Source: Actinoallomurus sp963736325
GTDB taxonomy: Bacteria; Actinomycetota; Actinomycetes; Streptosporangiales; Streptosporangiaceae
Assembly (NCBI GenBank): GCA_963736325.1
Contig: CAVTOG010000010.1
Location: 682,001-746,000, forward strand
Direction: 5' to 3'
Length of the DNA stretch: 64,000 nt
Shown here: positions 54,291 through 64,000 of the stretch, one piece after another
Numbering within the stretch: the stretch's first letter is position 1
How the letters are laid out: each line of letters opens with the position of its first letter
Program-made: the position numbers and the translations under genes
The notes under the pieces: model-generated
Seen by the model: only the letters and a program-made list of their open reading frames with translations
The model's database searches: none
What the model was told of the DNA's origin: nothing

Positions 54291-55703
54291 TTGAATCTCG
54301 CGGTCCTGACACCGCGTCCTCTCCCTACTCCTCCGGCCACCTCGAATCGGCTCGGTGGCCGGCGTGCCTGGCGTGTGTGGGCCGTCGGGGCGCTGGCCTA
54401 CATGGCGGCCTTCTTCCACCGGACCGGTCTCGGCGTCGCGGCCCTCGCCGCGCAGCAGCGCTTCGGCGTCGGTGCCACGGCGTTGTCCACCTTCGCGATC
54501 CTGCAGCTCGGCGTCTACATGGTGATGCAGGTGCCGGCCGGGATCATGGCCGACCGGTTCGGGCCTCGGCGGATGCTCGGCGCCGCGCTGGTGTCCATGG
54601 CCGCGGGGCAGGCGCTGTTCGCTCTCGCGACCTCGATGCCGCTCGCCGTCGCCGGCCGGGCGCTCGTCGGTCTCGGCGACGCCTTCACGTTCATCAGCGT
54701 CATACGCCTGGCCTCCTCCTGGTTTCCCCGGCGGCGGTTCGCGCTGATGACCGCGCTCACCGCGATGACCGGGGCGCTCGGACAGACCGTGGGCACCGTG
54801 CCGCTCTCGGCGGCGCTGCGGGTGTACGGCTGGACGCCGACGTTCCTGGGGACCGCCGCGGCGAGCGTCGTGCTCGCGGTCGTCGTGGTGCGGTGGGTAC
54901 GTGACCGGCCCGCCTCGTCGGGCGAGCGCGAGGAGCGGCCGACGCGGGTGCTCGCGGACCTGCGGGCCGTGCTCTCCCAGCGCGGTACGCGCGCCGGGAT
55001 CTGGGCGCACTTCACGCTGATGTCCTCGTTCATGGTGCTGGCGACGCTCTGGGGCTACCCGTACCTCGTCGAGGGGCTGGGCATGGCGCCGTCGGCGGCC
55101 CGGCTCACGCTGACGCTGACGGCGGCGACGCCGCTGGCCGTCGCGCCGATCATGGGCTGGGTGGCCGGCCACCGCCCCGGCATGCGCGGACCGCTGATCG
55201 TCTCGGTCGCGGTGGTGCTCGCCCTCACCTGGATCGTCGCGATCACCTGGCCGGGCGGTCACCTGCCCGCGCCGTTCGCGGTGGTGCTCGTCCTGGTCAG
55301 CGCGACCGGCAGCGCGGCGTCGATGCTCGCCTTCGACCTCGCGCGCGACGCGAACCCGCCGAGCCGCGGCGGCATCGCCTCCGGCGTCGTCAACGTGGGC
55401 GGGTTCTCCGCGGCGATGACCGCCTCACTGGGCGCGGGCGCGATCCTGGACGCCGCCGGGAAGGGCTACGACGCGTCCGCCTTCCGGCTCGCGTTCATCC
55501 CGATCACCTGCATGATCGTCATCGGCACAGTACGCGTGGCGTTCCTGCTGCGGACGCCGGAAGAACCGGTCAGCCGGGTACGGACCAGCCACGCGCGCGT
55601 AGTTCACCCGCGAGGCGCTCGGCCGCGTCGGGTGTCACGCTCAGTTCGACCACACCGACGGGCCGGCCGGGCGAGTGCTCGATGGTCACGTCCTCGATGT
55701 TGA
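54291..55703 (+). CDS. MFS transporter
   Basis: A 470-residue transporter with about 12 membrane segments. The first loop motif is GIMADRFGPRRMLGA, and the related loop in the second half is DANPPSRGGIASGV, typical of nitrate/sugar-phosphate-like MFS proteins. TTG start at 54291 with AAAGG upstream. The membrane part ends near 55560; the last 45 residues are Arg-rich, lie over the 3' end of tyrA on the other strand and look like read-through after loss of the original stop. Substrate unknown. Confidence 0.88.
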   Translation: MNLAVLTPRPLPTPPATSNRLGGRRAWRVWAVGALAYMAAFFHRTGLGVAALAAQQRFGVGATALSTFAILQLGVYMVMQVPAGIMADRFGPRRMLGAALVSMAAGQALFALATSMPLAVAGRALVGLGDAFTFISVIRLASSWFPRRRFALMTALTAMTGALGQTVGTVPLSAALRVYGWTPTFLGTAAASVVLAVVVVRWVRDRPASSGEREERPTRVLADLRAVLSQRGTRAGIWAHFTLMSSFMVLATLWGYPYLVEGLGMAPSAARLTLTLTAATPLAVAPIMGWVAGHRPGMRGPLIVSVAVVLALTWIVAITWPGGHLPAPFAVVLVLVSATGSAASMLAFDLARDANPPSRGGIASGVVNVGGFSAAMTASLGAGAILDAAGKGYDASAFRLAFIPITCMIVIGTVRVAFLLRTPEEPVSRVRTSHARVVHPRGARPRRVSRSVRPHRRAGRASARWSRPRC

Positions 55704-56646
55704 CCCCGGCGACACCGGCCGCCTGGAACAGCAGGGCCAGCTCCCCCGGCCGGTCGGGGATCACGACGGACACGACGGTGTAGGCCCCGGTGCGGCCTCC
55801 GTGCTTGCCGGGCAGCCTACGGCGGCCCGAGCCGCCGCGCGCCAGCATCCCGGTCACGTCCGGCTTGTGACCCGCGCGCAGTGCCTCGGCGGTGGCCGCC
55901 AGATCGGCGGCCACGGCGTCGATGACGTCGGCCACGGGCTGGGCGTTCGCGCTGAGGATGCCGATCCACAGGTCGGGATCGCCGGCCGCGATACGGGTCA
56001 CGTCGCGTACGCCCTGCCCGGCCAGGGCGAGCGCCACCTCGGGCGCGCCCTCCAGCCGGGCGGCGACGGCCGCGGCCGCGACGTGCGGGCCGTGGGACAC
56101 GAGCGCGACCGCGCGGTCATGCTCACTGGGATCGACGACGACGGTCTGGGCGCCGCAGGCCTTGGCCAGCGCGCCGACGGCCTCGATCGCCTCCGGTGAG
56201 GTCTCCGGCGTCGGGCACAACGCCCACGGACGCCCGAGGAAAAGGTCGCCCCGCGCCGCGGCGGGCCCGGAACGCTCGCGCCCGGCGAGGGGGTGTCCGG
56301 CCACGAAGCGTGTCAGGTCGCAGCCCAGCTCGGCGGCCTCTCGTAGCGGCAGGGACTTCACACTGGCGACGTCGGTGTAGAACCGCGCGAGGTCACGTTT
56401 CTGCGCGTCGAGAAGGGTGGCGGCGACGGCAGCGGGCGGCACGGCCAGCACCGCGAGATCGGCCGGCTCGTCACCGTCGTTCAGCGGCGCCCCGGCCCCG
56501 ATCTCGACGGCGAGACGTACGCAGCCGGGGTCGCGATCGTCAAGGGCCACCTCGGCGCAGCGCTCACGCATGGCGAGCGCCACCGAAGTGCCGATCAGCC
56601 CGGTGCCGATGACCACGATGCGCCGCAACTCGCCGATGATTCCCAC
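55570..56646 (-). CDS. tyrA: Prephenate dehydrogenase
   Basis: A 358-residue enzyme of tyrosine synthesis (prephenate to 4-hydroxyphenylpyruvate). NAD-loop VIGTGLIGTSVALAM, DVASVKSLPL, FVAGHPLAGRERSG and DPSEHDRAVALVSHGPH (catalytic His region) are visible, and an ACT-like domain is at the C-terminus (VVSVVIPDRPGELALLFQAA). Start uncertain: GTG 56646 overlaps its GGAGG site, GTG/ATG further up is possible. Separated from cmk by the GntR-MFS insert. Confidence 0.93.
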   Translation of the reverse strand: MGIIGELRRIVVIGTGLIGTSVALAMRERCAEVALDDRDPGCVRLAVEIGAGAPLNDGDEPADLAVLAVPPAAVAATLLDAQKRDLARFYTDVASVKSLPLREAAELGCDLTRFVAGHPLAGRERSGPAAARGDLFLGRPWALCPTPETSPEAIEAVGALAKACGAQTVVVDPSEHDRAVALVSHGPHVAAAAVAARLEGAPEVALALAGQGVRDVTRIAAGDPDLWIGILSANAQPVADVIDAVAADLAATAEALRAGHKPDVTGMLARGGSGRRRLPGKHGGRTGAYTVVSVVIPDRPGELALLFQAAGVAGVNIEDVTIEHSPGRPVGVVELSVTPDAAERLAGELRARGWSVPG

Positions 56647-57045
56647 CTCCGCGTGAGCTCTCAGCGTATCGAGCCTGCCGGGATGCACCGGTGTTCGGCT
56701 CTGAGCGAATGATCCCTATTGCGGCCCGGCACTCAGGTACGGAAGCCGCGCGGACCTCGCGGTAGATCGCCGCACGAGAGATACCCGGCCACGTGGTCGC
56801 GCAGCGGCGGCACGATCGCCAGATCAGCGGCAACGTTGAAGATCGCGCCGTGCGTGCTCCCGCTCGATGCCGCGACCGTCGGGGTCGGTAGCGGCCTTGA
56901 CGCCCTTACCGGCGAGTACGGCGACATGTACGGTCGAGAGTTCTCCGCTCAAGGGTCACCCGGTGCGCGATCCAGAGCGTCGCCTCCGCCGCCGCGCCGC
57001 TCACGACCGAGCCCCTCGTCGTGGAGGAGATCCTGGTCGGCCCCG
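56647..57045. other. Degenerate region between tyrA and aroH
   Basis: No intact gene. Short open pieces on both strands look like decayed coding sequence, but none can be named. Confidence 0.4.
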
Positions 57046-57198
57046 GACAAGGGCGAGCTCGCGCGCCGGGCGGTGGACCTGCTCGCCCGCCGTATCGCCC
57101 GCCCGGACGACCCCGCGCCGCCCGAGGAGATCGAGGTGGGACACCGCCTGGTCGTACGCGAGAGCACCGGCGGTGCGACCGCACCGCCGGTGCCCTGA
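57046..57198 (+). pseudogene. LacI-family regulator, C-terminal remnant
   Basis: About 50 codons (KGELARRAVDLLARRIARPD, EEIEVGHRLVVREST) match the end of LacI-type regulators, where a HRLVVRxST-like tail is common. Upstream the frame is not coherent and no HTH is found. It ends five bases before the converging aroH gene. Confidence 0.55.
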
Positions 57199-57202
57199 CG
57201 CG

Positions 57203-57565
57203 TCACTGGGCGATGTCGACCCTCAGCGCGACCGCGCCGCGCAGGTAGACGTGCTGGATCTCCGACCGCGGCCGGTCGGTCTGCAGGTGGGCCATCAGGC
57301 GGATCACCCGGGGCAGCGCGTGCGGCACGTCGATCTCGCTCGCGCACAGCAGCGGCACCTCGTGGAAGCCGAGCTTGCGCGCGGCCAGCGCCGGGAACTC
57401 CGAGGTCAGGTCGGGAGTCGCGGTGAAGATGACGCTGATCACGTCGTCGGTGGTGAGTTCGTTGCGTGACATCACTTCGGTGACGAGCTCGGACGTCGCC
57501 TCGAGAATCAGTTCGCGCTCGTCCGCGTCGACCTGGATCGCACCTCGTACCGCCAGAACCCCCAT
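57203..57565 (-). CDS. aroH: Chorismate mutase, AroH type
   Basis: A 120-residue trimeric-type chorismate mutase (chorismate to prephenate): AVRGAIQVDADERELILEAT, SVIFTATPDLTSEFPALAAR, and QHVYLRGAVALRVD with catalytic Arg residues. It feeds the tyrA product next to it. Located between rluB and tyrA, the usual actinobacterial place. Confidence 0.96.
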   Translation of the reverse strand: MGVLAVRGAIQVDADERELILEATSELVTEVMSRNELTTDDVISVIFTATPDLTSEFPALAARKLGFHEVPLLCASEIDVPHALPRVIRLMAHLQTDRPRSEIQHVYLRGAVALRVDIAQ

Positions 57566-57602
57566 GAGACCTCTCCCTCTACCGTGCCGGGAAGGTGGTC
57601 GC

Positions 57603-58340
57603 CTACAGCTCGACCACCGCGTACAGCTCGCCGATCTCCTTGTTCGTCAGCGCCCGGATCGTACCGGTCTTGAGGCGCCCGAGCTTCACCGGGCCGAACT
57701 CGGTGCGGGCGAGCTGCTGCACCGGGAAGCCGGCCTCCGCGAGGAGGCGGCGCACGATGTGCTTGCGACCCTCGTGCAGCGTCACCTCGACCAGGACGCG
57801 CTTGCCGACCTGGTCGAAGACGCGGAAGGTGTCGGCCTTGGCGAAGCCGTCGGCGAGCTGGAAACCCTCACGCAGCCGCTTTCCGAGGTCGCGGCCGATC
57901 GGGCCGTGGACCTCGGCGAGGTAGGTCTTGCTCACGCCGTAGCGCGGATGCATGAGGCGGTTCGCCAGCTCACCGTCGTTGGTGAGCAGGAGCAGGCCCT
58001 CGGTGTCGGTGTCGAGACGCCCCACGTGGTAAAGCCGCTCGGGCACGTCGCCGACGTACTGGGCAAGTGACTTGCGGCCGCGCGGGTCCGACATGGTGCT
58101 GACCACGCCGGTGGGCTTGTTGAGCATGTAGTAGCGCAGCTCGGTCTGGGTGGGAATGCGCTTGCCGTCGACGTGGATGACGGCCTGCTGCGGGTCGACA
58201 CGCATGCCGAACCACGTCACCTTCTCACCGTCGACGGTCACCCGTCCGGCCGCGATCAGGTCCTCGCAGGCGCGGCGGCTGGCCACGCCCGCCTCGGCGA
58301 GCACCTTCTGGAGCCTCACGCCGTCGTTGGTCTGGTTCAC
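57603..58340 (-). CDS. rluB: 23S rRNA pseudouridine synthase RluB-like
   Basis: A 245-residue RsuA/RluB-family enzyme: N-terminal S4 domain (RLQKVLAEAGVASRRACEDL), catalytic GRLDTDTEGLLLLTNDGEL with the active Asp, and KTYLAEVHG. The GTG start overlaps the scpB stop, so it belongs to the scpA-scpB operon. Confidence 0.94.
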   Translation of the reverse strand: MNQTNDGVRLQKVLAEAGVASRRACEDLIAAGRVTVDGEKVTWFGMRVDPQQAVIHVDGKRIPTQTELRYYMLNKPTGVVSTMSDPRGRKSLAQYVGDVPERLYHVGRLDTDTEGLLLLTNDGELANRLMHPRYGVSKTYLAEVHGPIGRDLGKRLREGFQLADGFAKADTFRVFDQVGKRVLVEVTLHEGRKHIVRRLLAEAGFPVQQLARTEFGPVKLGRLKTGTIRALTNKEIGELYAVVEL

Positions 58341-58921
58341 TGCTGAAGTTCCTCTATGCCTTCCAGGTCATCGGGCAGGTACGGAGCGAGGTCGGGGAGC
58401 TCCTCCAGGGTGTTCAGGCCGAGCCGCTCCAAGAAGTAGCTCGTGGTGCGGTGGAGCACGGCCTGATGCTCCGGATCGTGTCCCGCCTCCTCGATGAGTC
58501 CGCGCAGCGACAGCGTGCGGATCACGCCGTCACTGTTGACGCCCCGGATCGCGGCCACCCGCGCACGGCTGACCGGCTGCCGGTAGGCGATGACCGCCAA
58601 CGTCTCCAGGGCGGCTTTCGTGAGCCGCGCCTGCTGGCCGTCCCGCACGAAGCGTTCGACGAGCGGCGCGCACACATCCCGAGTGTAGAACCGCCACCCA
58701 CCCGCGATCTCCCTAAGCTCGAACCCTCTCCCCTGTTCGGTGTATTCCCCGGCCAGCTCCCGTAGGGTCGCGGCCACCTCGTGGCGGGGGCGTTCGACGA
58801 TCTGCGCGAGGTTCACCTCGGGCACCGGCTCGTCGACGACCAGCAGGATCGCCTCCAGCCCGGCGCGCAGGGAGGGGTGGTCCGTGCCGCTCTCGTACGG
58901 CTCCGGCGGCAGGTCGCTCAT
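58337..58921 (-). CDS. scpB: Segregation and condensation protein B
   Basis: A 194-residue double winged-helix protein (LRAGLEAILLVVDEPVPEVN, LETLAVIAYRQPVSRARVAA, GLIEEAGHDPE). With ScpA it forms the kleisin complex on SMC. Its ATG overlaps the scpA stop (TGATG). Confidence 0.96.
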   Translation of the reverse strand: MSDLPPEPYESGTDHPSLRAGLEAILLVVDEPVPEVNLAQIVERPRHEVAATLRELAGEYTEQGRGFELREIAGGWRFYTRDVCAPLVERFVRDGQQARLTKAALETLAVIAYRQPVSRARVAAIRGVNSDGVIRTLSLRGLIEEAGHDPEHQAVLHRTTSYFLERLGLNTLEELPDLAPYLPDDLEGIEELQQ

Positions 58922-59763
58922 CAGGGGTTCTCCGCTTGTGTTCCGGTGTAGTCGTCGACGGCGATCTCGCCGTCGTGGGCGCCGGTCCAGGTGACGTACA
59001 GCTCGCCGAGGGGCTCCAGCTGCTCCAGCGAGACCACCCGCTCACGGTAGAGCTCCAGCAGCGCCAGGAACCGCGCGACGACCTCGAAGGTGCCGGCGCA
59101 GTCGGCGATGAGCGCGCGGAACGTCGCCCGTTCCATGGTCCGCAGCCGCTCCATCAGCAGGGCCGCCTGATCCTTGACGCTGGCCTGCGGCGCGTAGATG
59201 TGCTCCACCGACACCATCGGTGACGGCTTGGGCGCGAGGGTACGCACGGCCAGCCTGGCGAACTCCTCGGGCCCGAGGCCGAGCAGCACTTCGGGCAGCA
59301 GGCTCGCGAACTTCGGCTCCATCGGCACCACGCGCGGGAATCGCCGCGACTGCTCCGCGATGCGGCCGGCGAAGAACGCCGAGACCTCCTTGTACGCGCG
59401 GTACTGCAGGAGCCGTGCGAACAGCAGGTCGCGGGCCTCCAGCAGCGCGAGGTCCTCTTCGTCCTCGACCTCGCCGGAGGGCAGCAGCCGTGCGGCCTTC
59501 AGGTCGAGCAGGGTCGCCGCGACGAGCAGGAAGTAGCTCGCCTGGTCGAGGTCCCACTCTTTCCCGTGCGAGCGGATGTGCGCGATGAACTCGTCGGTGA
59601 CCTTGTGGAGCGACACCTCGGTGATGTCGAGCTTGTGCTTGGAGATCAGCCCGAGCAGCAGGTCGAAGGGACCCTCGAAGTTGTCGAGGTGAACCTGGAA
59701 GCCGCTGTGCTGCTGCTCCTCGGCGGTCGGCTCGGTCACACCGTCAACGGTAGTCGAGACCAC
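58921..59763 (-). CDS. scpA: Segregation and condensation protein A
   Basis: A 280-residue kleisin: LDNFEGPFDLLLGLISKHKL near the N-terminus and a winged helix at the C-terminus (FLALLELYRERVVSLEQLEP). Start at GTG 59763; a GTG eight codons later is possible. Six bases after the parA stop. Confidence 0.96.
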   Translation of the reverse strand: MVSTTVDGVTEPTAEEQQHSGFQVHLDNFEGPFDLLLGLISKHKLDITEVSLHKVTDEFIAHIRSHGKEWDLDQASYFLLVAATLLDLKAARLLPSGEVEDEEDLALLEARDLLFARLLQYRAYKEVSAFFAGRIAEQSRRFPRVVPMEPKFASLLPEVLLGLGPEEFARLAVRTLAPKPSPMVSVEHIYAPQASVKDQAALLMERLRTMERATFRALIADCAGTFEVVARFLALLELYRERVVSLEQLEPLGELYVTWTGAHDGEIAVDDYTGTQAENP

Positions 59764-59769
59764 GCCCCA

Positions 59770-60702
59770 TCACGCGAGGAGCTGCCACCTCTGGAGCACC
59801 TCCTTGGCGAGCTCCCGGTAGGCGTTGGCGCCCATGGACGACGGGTCGAAGCGGGTGATCGGCTCACCCACGACCGTCGCGTCCGGGAACCGGACCGTGC
59901 GGTTGATCACCGTGTGGAAGACCTGCTCGCCGAAGGCGTCCACGATGCGGCCGAGCACCTCACGGGTGTGCAGGGTGCGCGAGTCGTACATCGTGGCGAG
60001 GAAGCCGTCGATGGCCAGGTCCTGGTTGAGCCGGCCCTGGACCTTCTCGATCGTCTCCATCAGCAGGGCGACACCGCGCATCGCGAAGTATTCGCACTCC
60101 AGCGGCACCAGCACGCCCTGGCTGGCGGTCAGCGCGTTGACGGTCAGCAGACCGAGCGACGGCTGGCAGTCGATCATGATGTAGTCGTAGTCGGGCACGA
60201 CCGGCTTGAGCAGCCCGCCGAGGATGTACTCCCGGCCGACCTCGTGGACGAGCTGGACCTCCGCGCCCGACAGGTCGATGTTGCTGGGCAGCAGGTCCAT
60301 GCCCTCGACGCTGGTCTCCAGGATGACCTCTTCGACCTCCACACCCCGCTCCATGAGCAGGTTGTAGATCGTGAGGTCGAGCTGGCGCGGGTCGCCCTTG
60401 CCCAGGCCCACCGACAGCGCCCCCTGTGGGTCGAAGTCGACGAGCAGGACACGGCGCCCCTGTTCGGCCAGTGCGGCGCCCAGGTTGATGGTCGTCGTCG
60501 TCTTACCGACGCCACCCTTCTGGTTGCAGACCGAGACGATGCGGGCGGGCCCGTGCTCGGCAAGCGGCGCCGGATCGGGGAACGACGGTTTCGGACGCTG
60601 TGTCGGGCCTAGGGGCGCGGCGTCACGAGGATCGGTCGCTATCGCGGTCGAGAGTGCCCTCTCGGATCGCTCTCTCTCCTGCTGCGTGCTGGGTTCAGTC
60701 AC
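59770..60702 (-). CDS. ParA-family ATPase (Soj-like) of the scp operon
   Basis: A 310-residue ATPase: deviant Walker A CNQKGGVGKTTTTINLG, VDFDPQGALSVGLG, and Walker B IMIDCQPSLGLL. The first 50 residues are a charged extension. It sits between xerD and scpA, as in other actinomycetes, and is distinct from the oriC-linked ParA of parAB. Role in chromosome organisation is likely. Confidence 0.95.
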   Translation of the reverse strand: MTEPSTQQERERSERALSTAIATDPRDAAPLGPTQRPKPSFPDPAPLAEHGPARIVSVCNQKGGVGKTTTTINLGAALAEQGRRVLLVDFDPQGALSVGLGKGDPRQLDLTIYNLLMERGVEVEEVILETSVEGMDLLPSNIDLSGAEVQLVHEVGREYILGGLLKPVVPDYDYIMIDCQPSLGLLTVNALTASQGVLVPLECEYFAMRGVALLMETIEKVQGRLNQDLAIDGFLATMYDSRTLHTREVLGRIVDAFGEQVFHTVINRTVRFPDATVVGEPITRFDPSSMGANAYRELAKEVLQRWQLLA

Positions 60703-60787
60703 CAGCTTCTCGAACCTCCCCGGCGGCGTAGGTTTGCCGTCAAGATGGGGACTCTAGAGCCTGTCAACATGAGCGGCAAGGCGGCAC

Positions 60788-60803
60788 ACCGCCCTTCGGC
60801 GGT
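60788..60803 (-). terminator. Hairpin downstream of xerD
   Basis: ACCGCC-CTTC-GGCGGT stem-loop 19 bases after the xerD stop. Short stem, no T-run. Confidence 0.45.
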
Positions 60804-60821
60804 ATTGGTCGTGCATCGGTG

Positions 60822-61727
60822 TCAAGCGGTGGCGCGCGGGTGCGCGGAGGCGTAGACCTCACGGAGCCGGTCGACGGTGACCAGGGTGTAAACCTGGGTC
60901 GTCGTGACGGACGCGTGGCCCAGCAATTCCTGCACCACCCTAACGTCGGCGCCACCGTCGAGCAGGTGGGTCGCGAAAGAGTGCCGCAGCGTGTGGGGCG
61001 AGACGTCCTCCAGGCCGGCGCGGCAGGCCGCCGACCGCAGCGTCGACCAGGCGCTCTGGCGCGACAACCGGCCGCCGCGCGCGTTGAGGAACAGCGCCGG
61101 AGTGCCCTGACCCCGGGTGTTCAGCGCCGGCCGCGCCGTCGCCAGGTACGCGTCGAGGGCCGCGCGGGCGTACCGGCCGAGGGGCACCGGCCGCTCCTTG
61201 CCGCCCTTGCCGCGCAGGCGCACGACCGTGTCGCCGACCTCGCCGACCTCCAGGCCGACGGCCTCGGAGATGCGCGCCCCGGTGCCGTAGAGGAGCTCGA
61301 GCAGCGCGCGATCGCGCAGCCCGCGCGCGGTGTCGGCCGGCCCCGCCGCGGCGAGCAGCCGCTCCACCTCGTCGATCGCGATGGCCTTCGGCAGCCGCCG
61401 CGGCGACGTGGGCGGCCTGACCTCGCGCGACGGGTCGGCGGCCGACATCCCCTCGCGTACGGCGAAGCGGTGCAGGCCGCGTACCGCCACGACGGCGCGT
61501 GCCGCCGACCCGGCCGCCAGCGGCGGATGCCGGTCGTCGCCCTCCCGAAGCCCGTCCAGGAAGGACACGACGTCCTCCTCGCCAACCTCGCCGATGGCCG
61601 TACGCCCCCGCGCGATCAGCGTGTCGACGTAGCGGCGCAGGTCACGCCGGTAGGAACTGACCGTGTTGGCGGCGAGCTTCCGGTCGACCGAGAGATGGTC
61701 GAGGTAGGCGACCACCTCGGCCCGCAA
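60822..61727 (-). CDS. xerD: Tyrosine recombinase XerD
   Basis: A 301-residue site-specific recombinase for dif resolution. N-terminal SAM-like domain (LDHLSVDRKLAANTVSSYRR), catalytic Arg in YGTGARISEAVGL, Lys region RGKGGKERPVPLG, HTLRHSFATHLLDGG, LGHASVTTTQVYT with the Tyr. TTG 61727 is the conventional start; CTG at 61763 has a better ribosome site (GAGGT, six bases) and would add SENLGRAL-like residues. It lies in the conserved housekeeping order. Confidence 0.95.
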   Translation of the reverse strand: MRAEVVAYLDHLSVDRKLAANTVSSYRRDLRRYVDTLIARGRTAIGEVGEEDVVSFLDGLREGDDRHPPLAAGSAARAVVAVRGLHRFAVREGMSAADPSREVRPPTSPRRLPKAIAIDEVERLLAAAGPADTARGLRDRALLELLYGTGARISEAVGLEVGEVGDTVVRLRGKGGKERPVPLGRYARAALDAYLATARPALNTRGQGTPALFLNARGGRLSRQSAWSTLRSAACRAGLEDVSPHTLRHSFATHLLDGGADVRVVQELLGHASVTTTQVYTLVTVDRLREVYASAHPRATA

Positions 61728-61801
61728 CGCTCGGCCGAGGTTTTCACTGGCGGCGGTTGTCAGCGCGGCACCTCATCCAGCGAATCGTGGGGGCGGGCGG
61801 G

Positions 61802-62415
61802 TCACCCCTCCGGGGCGTCGGGCGGGCGGAGGTCGCGGTATCCCTGTGCCCGGGCGGCGTAGACCGCCAAGATACCCATCACCGCAAGGGGATTGTGGAG
61901 GTCCCCGCGCATCACGGCGGCCACCGCGTCGTCGAGCGGAACCCACGCGACGGGCATGTCCGCCTCCTCGTGGATCCGCTCGAAGTCGACCTCGTCGTCG
62001 GGGATCTCGGTGAGGCCGCGCGCCAGGAAGACGCGCACACGCTCGTTGGTCATGCCCGGGGAGGTCAGGACGTCGACGAGGGTGTGCCACTCGCTCGCGC
62101 GGTAGCCGGCCTCCTCGGCGAGCTCGCGCTCGGCCGTACGCCTCAGCGCCTCGCCGGCGACGTCGCGCAGCCCGGCCGGCGGCTCCCACAGCATGCGCTC
62201 GGCCGGGTGGCGGTACTGCCGGATGAGCAGCACGCGGTCGTCGTCGTCCACGCAGATGACGCCGACCGAGCCGGGGTGCACGACGACGTCGCGTTCGGTG
62301 ACCTCGGTGCCCGCGCCGTTCGGCATCCGCACCTTGTCGGTGCGCACCCCGATGATGTGGCCGCTGAAGCGCTCCTGACCGCCGACGACCTCCCAGCGCT
62401 CTGGGGAGTCGGCGA

Positions 62416-62419
<4 letters not shown>
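61802..62419 (-). CDS. NUDIX hydrolase, ADP-ribose pyrophosphatase type
   Basis: A 205-residue NUDIX protein: the box GLRDVAGEALRRTAERELAE, then EAG, follows Gx5Ex7REUxEExGU. N-terminal strands and the EVDFERIHEEADM segment resemble ADP-ribose pyrophosphatases. GTG start overlaps the pyrG stop by four bases. Confidence 0.93.

Positions 62420-64000
<1,581 letters not shown>

Noticed and set aside
54213..55262. 349-codon minus-strand ORF opposite the MFS gene
   Set aside because: Low-complexity Arg/Gly/His shadow sequence.

Overview
The window is high-GC DNA with actinomycete-type gene content: two complete conservons (sensor kinase / roadblock / DUF742 / small GTPase), a DUF574-type methyltransferase, Ser/Thr kinases, an actinobacterial-type (group 1h) [NiFe] hydrogenase, and the actinobacterial housekeeping run pyrG-NUDIX-xerD-parA-scpA-scpB-rluB-aroH-tyrA-cmk-der. 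It is probably a filamentous actinomycete. A Streptosporangiales/Thermomonosporaceae-like origin is my impression only.

Layout. 1-5.3 kb: partial LacI regulator with a palindromic operator, PHP phosphoesterase, a Ser/Thr kinase gene with an internal deletion, a zinc alcohol dehydrogenase coupled to a repeat-bearing membrane protein, and a methyltransferase. 5.6-9.6 kb: hydrogenase operon (small and large subunits, NifU-like protein, 34-residue membrane peptide, HypA). 9.6-13.6 kb: frameshifted DUF4157/beta-propeller protein and a damaged gntP permease gene. 14.3-16.7 kb: permease behind a CsoR-like operator, a MarR regulator, a 23-residue Cys-rich peptide and a membrane protein with a PHD-finger-like zinc pattern. 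17-20.7 kb: conservon 1 (minus strand). 20.8-26 kb: cysteine dioxygenase-like protein, two-component system, serine hydrolase, Ser/Thr kinase.

26.2-29.8 kb: tRNA-Pro(GGG) followed by a decayed integrative element. It is bounded by a 17-bp direct repeat of the tRNA 3' end and holds integrase and IS630-type transposase fragments, a GntR-APH pair and a frameshifted SRPBCC gene. 30-40.8 kb: a cell-wall amino-sugar salvage region. anmK-murQ converges on a fully overlapping operon (solute-binding lipoprotein, two permeases, two ATPases, RpiR regulator), and a serine hydrolase plus Fe-type alcohol dehydrogenase (HOT-like) diverge from the transporter. RpiR-like palindromes lie in front of anmK and in the divergent region.

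41-50.9 kb: GMC oxidoreductase, then P450, class I terpene synthase and class II diterpene cyclase (DxDTT motif), followed directly by conservon 2. This reads as a labdane-type diterpenoid pathway next to a G-protein-like signalling module. 51-64 kb: housekeeping genes, all on the minus strand. Their usual order is broken between cmk and tyrA by a GntR regulator and an MFS transporter, and a decayed second copy of part of tyrA lies between those two.

Several genes (kinase, gntP, DUF4157 protein, SRPBCC, IS630 fragment) carry small indels or internal deletions, some in G-runs. These may be real decay or assembly error, and the sequence alone cannot decide.
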